This document shows, piece by piece, positions 61,941 through 64,000 of a stretch of 64,000 nt of DNA (position 1 is the first letter of the stretch; each line of letters begins with the position of its first letter). A program made the translations under genes and the position numbers. This stretch comes from Valencia hispanica (Eukaryota > Chordata > Actinopteri > Cyprinodontiformes > Valenciidae): assembly GCA_963556495.2 (NCBI GenBank), contig OY747710.1, forward strand, positions 21,335,500 to 21,399,499. Reading direction: 5' to 3'. The notes under the pieces are model-generated. The model was not told the DNA's origin. It saw only the letters and a program-made list of their open reading frames with translations, and made no database searches.

Positions 61941-64000
61941 GATGTCTGTGGGATGCGGCAAGAGGAGGCTGAGAGCTGTGTGTTGGGAAATGTGGGTTGG
62001 GGGGGGGGGGTTGTCGCAAGGACATGGAGGACAGAGGACGTAATAGGTCACGCAGACGCAGGATGATATTAATGGAAGACAAAATATAGGGTAGGGACCA
62101 GGGAGAGGAGTGGCAAGATGAAGGGAAAGATCGAGAAGAAGGAGATGGAAGGAGTGCAGAGAAAGCGACAGGTAGAAAGTGAAAGAAAAGGAAAAGGAGA
62201 GAGGGATAGGGAGGTTAATTCAAATACAGAGACAAAAGTCTCCTGAGAAACTCAGAGAAGCTAAACAATTAGCTCAACTTGCTGTGTGTCCCACATACTG
62301 GCTGTCCATCCTGCTGCACCCATCATATGCTATGAATACCCACACCCCCACCCAGCCCTTGGTCGTTAAGTCAACTACCTCCTGTTGCCATGTCAACAAC
62401 ACCCCACCAGCTGCTCCAGTATTGGAGCCTGCATCCTCTCATCGTCTTCCTGCCTGCCCTTATTAGCAATTAGTCCTATTTCTGCAGAAAAGTTTGGACC
62501 AGAATAACATGCGCGCGTGTCTTCAGGGAATGGAGTGTTCAGGGAAAAAGTGCAAAACGGCAAATATTGGAAGTGAGTTGCACACTGCTGAATGATAAAT
62601 GAAATCCCAGCAGAGATTTAATGAATAAATAAATAAGACTGTAGCAAAGAAAAAAATAAATAAAATGATGATGTCTCAGCAAAGAACCGGTTAAAAAAGA
62701 TAAATACATATAAAAATGGTCTAATGGTAAAAACAGATCTGATTAAAAAACCCTACAGATAAGACAAAAAACTCTAAATACCTTAGTTTGTGGTAATTTG
62801 GAAGAAAATTCTCTCCAAAGACAGTCGTCCTCTCTTTTTCTCCTTTGCTCTTCGTCTGAATGCCTTCAATTGAAAATCTGGGGTGCACCTGTAGCTGGTC
62901 AACTCAAAAAGGAAAAAAGGAAAAACAAACCCCAAAAAAGAGGTAGAAAAGCCAGAAAAAAACAGTGGCTAGGAGAGAAAAAGCAGCTCAGGAAACAAAA
63001 AACAACAACATAACTTCAAATGAGCACAATAGGCAATTTGAGTGGTTCAAGTTTTCAAAGAAGCAAACACAAAGGATTGAAGTGGTATATATCCGTTAAC
63101 CCAAAGGCAGGGTGAGTAGGAGTACGGGATGGAGAGGTGGTATTCTCTTTCCAAGATTGATTCGGTTTTACGAGGAAGAGGATGAGAGATAGAGAGAGAA
63201 TAAGACAGAAAGAGAGGGTGAAAAAAATAGAGAATGAGAGAGAGATAGAGAGAGAGAGAGCAGAGAAAGATTGAGGGGAATAGGCGGCGATTCATTTTGA
63301 AATCTGGGTTACTTCTCTCAGGAGAGGGTGAGGGAACCATAGCAAGGAGGACGAAGGATGCAGAAGCTGCCATTTTGCCACAATCAGTAAAGTATGGAAA
63401 TTCAAGTGCCAACTGGTTTCCACTTCCTTTTGTGCCAAACAGAGGGAGTAGAGAGAGAGCACTCTGCTTGGACCAGAAGAGATCCAAGAACAACAGAGGT
63501 GGAGAACACAAGGAATGATCAGTGTGGTTCTTGTCTAAGCTTGAATCTGAATGACAAGGTGATCTCCAGGCCTGAGAAATGAGCAATTGCAGGACATCAA
63601 CTGCATATCAATGATCTGAGTTCAGAACAAGTGGTGACATGATAACAGTGTCCCACTCTGCACTGAAAGCAGGTCAACCTAGCCTAATGGGAATAGTAGT
63701 TTCCTTCTGAGAGTGGGTGGCGGGCTATCAATCGTAAATAAACATATTTGTACAAAAACTGTTACAAAAGAGGTCACCATTCAAATACGTTTGCATTTCT
63801 TCTGTTTCAACTAAACTGTTTAAATGGGAGGAGGAGAAAAGGATTCAGAGAAACGATAAGTAAAAATAGTGGATTAATAGGATTAAACATTTAAATATTC
63901 TGTCCTCGCTAAAATCCAGACAGTAATTTGAAAAATGTTTTCAGTTGGGGGGAAAAACACATTAAGAAATGATCGTTTTAAACTTATTTTGGATGACACA
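61941..64000 (-). promoter_or_regulatory. prkcg: Likely prkcg 5' UTR and upstream region
   Basis: On the gene strand the sequence just before the ATG is pyrimidine-rich, with a run of 12 C (plus 61999-62010) and long CT-rich stretches (plus-strand GA-rich, about 62090-62215 and 63170-63270). No clear TATA box or CpG island was seen. Chance frames, including 179 codons at 63047-63586, have no recognisable homology. The transcription start cannot be placed. Confidence 0.4.

Noticed and set aside
63047..63586. 179-codon minus-strand frame upstream of prkcg
   Set aside because: Low-complexity Ser/Leu/Tyr-rich, no homology seen; probably polypyrimidine upstream DNA.

Overview
This is a window of vertebrate nuclear DNA, almost certainly from a teleost fish. 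It holds a large split gene with GT-AG introns, fish-type Tc1/mariner and L2/Maui-like elements, a hAT MITE, a finTRIM-type pseudogene and abundant microsatellites. There is no sign of bacterial or viral organisation, and no rRNA, true tRNA or CRISPR array.

The only convincing host gene is a conventional protein kinase C on the minus strand, spanning 12716-61940 (about 49 kb). I could place 16 coding exons by translation plus splice sites. Their phases join without conflict and sum to 2103 nt (700 codons plus stop), close to the 697 residues of human PKC-gamma. Pseudosubstrate, C1A, C1B, C2, a proline-rich hinge, the kinase domain and the C-terminal tail are all present with the expected key residues. 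The residue pattern fits PKC-gamma (prkcg) better than alpha or beta.

Layout, left to right. 1-12715 lies downstream of the gene: a (GA)n tract, a nearly intact Tc1/mariner element at 2954-4567 (DD34E transposase with an N-terminal frameshift), a GGATGA-rich tract, a hAT MITE with perfect 8-bp target duplications (8484-8709) and a decayed Tc1-type element. 12716-25964 carries the kinase C-lobe and tail exons. Its large intron 14 holds a decayed L2 element, a broken finTRIM pseudogene, and an unusual long-inverted-arm element (about 19327-25217) whose arms contain 233-bp tandem repeats. A 4684-bp head-to-tail tandem duplication has copied part of the TRIM pseudogene into that element. 25965-37032 (intron 12) holds two L2-clade retrotransposons, one nearly complete with ORF1 (SGNH-like) and ORF2 (endonuclease plus reverse transcriptase) in the same frame separated by one TGA. 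It also holds a THAP/P-element-like relic containing a nested foldback element. 37033-50712 carries the remaining catalytic, hinge, C2 and C1 exons, with Tc1-type and Harbinger-like repeats in the introns. 50713-61710 is the 11-kb first intron, with dispersed repeats and a 100-bp TA tract. 61711-64000 has coding exon 1 and the upstream region.

The exons together encode a Ca2+/diacylglycerol-dependent Ser/Thr kinase. The rest of the window is mostly layered mobile-element history inside its introns. Repeat boundaries are approximate unless target duplications are stated; exon boundaries are given to the base from splice signals and phase but have not been checked against transcripts.
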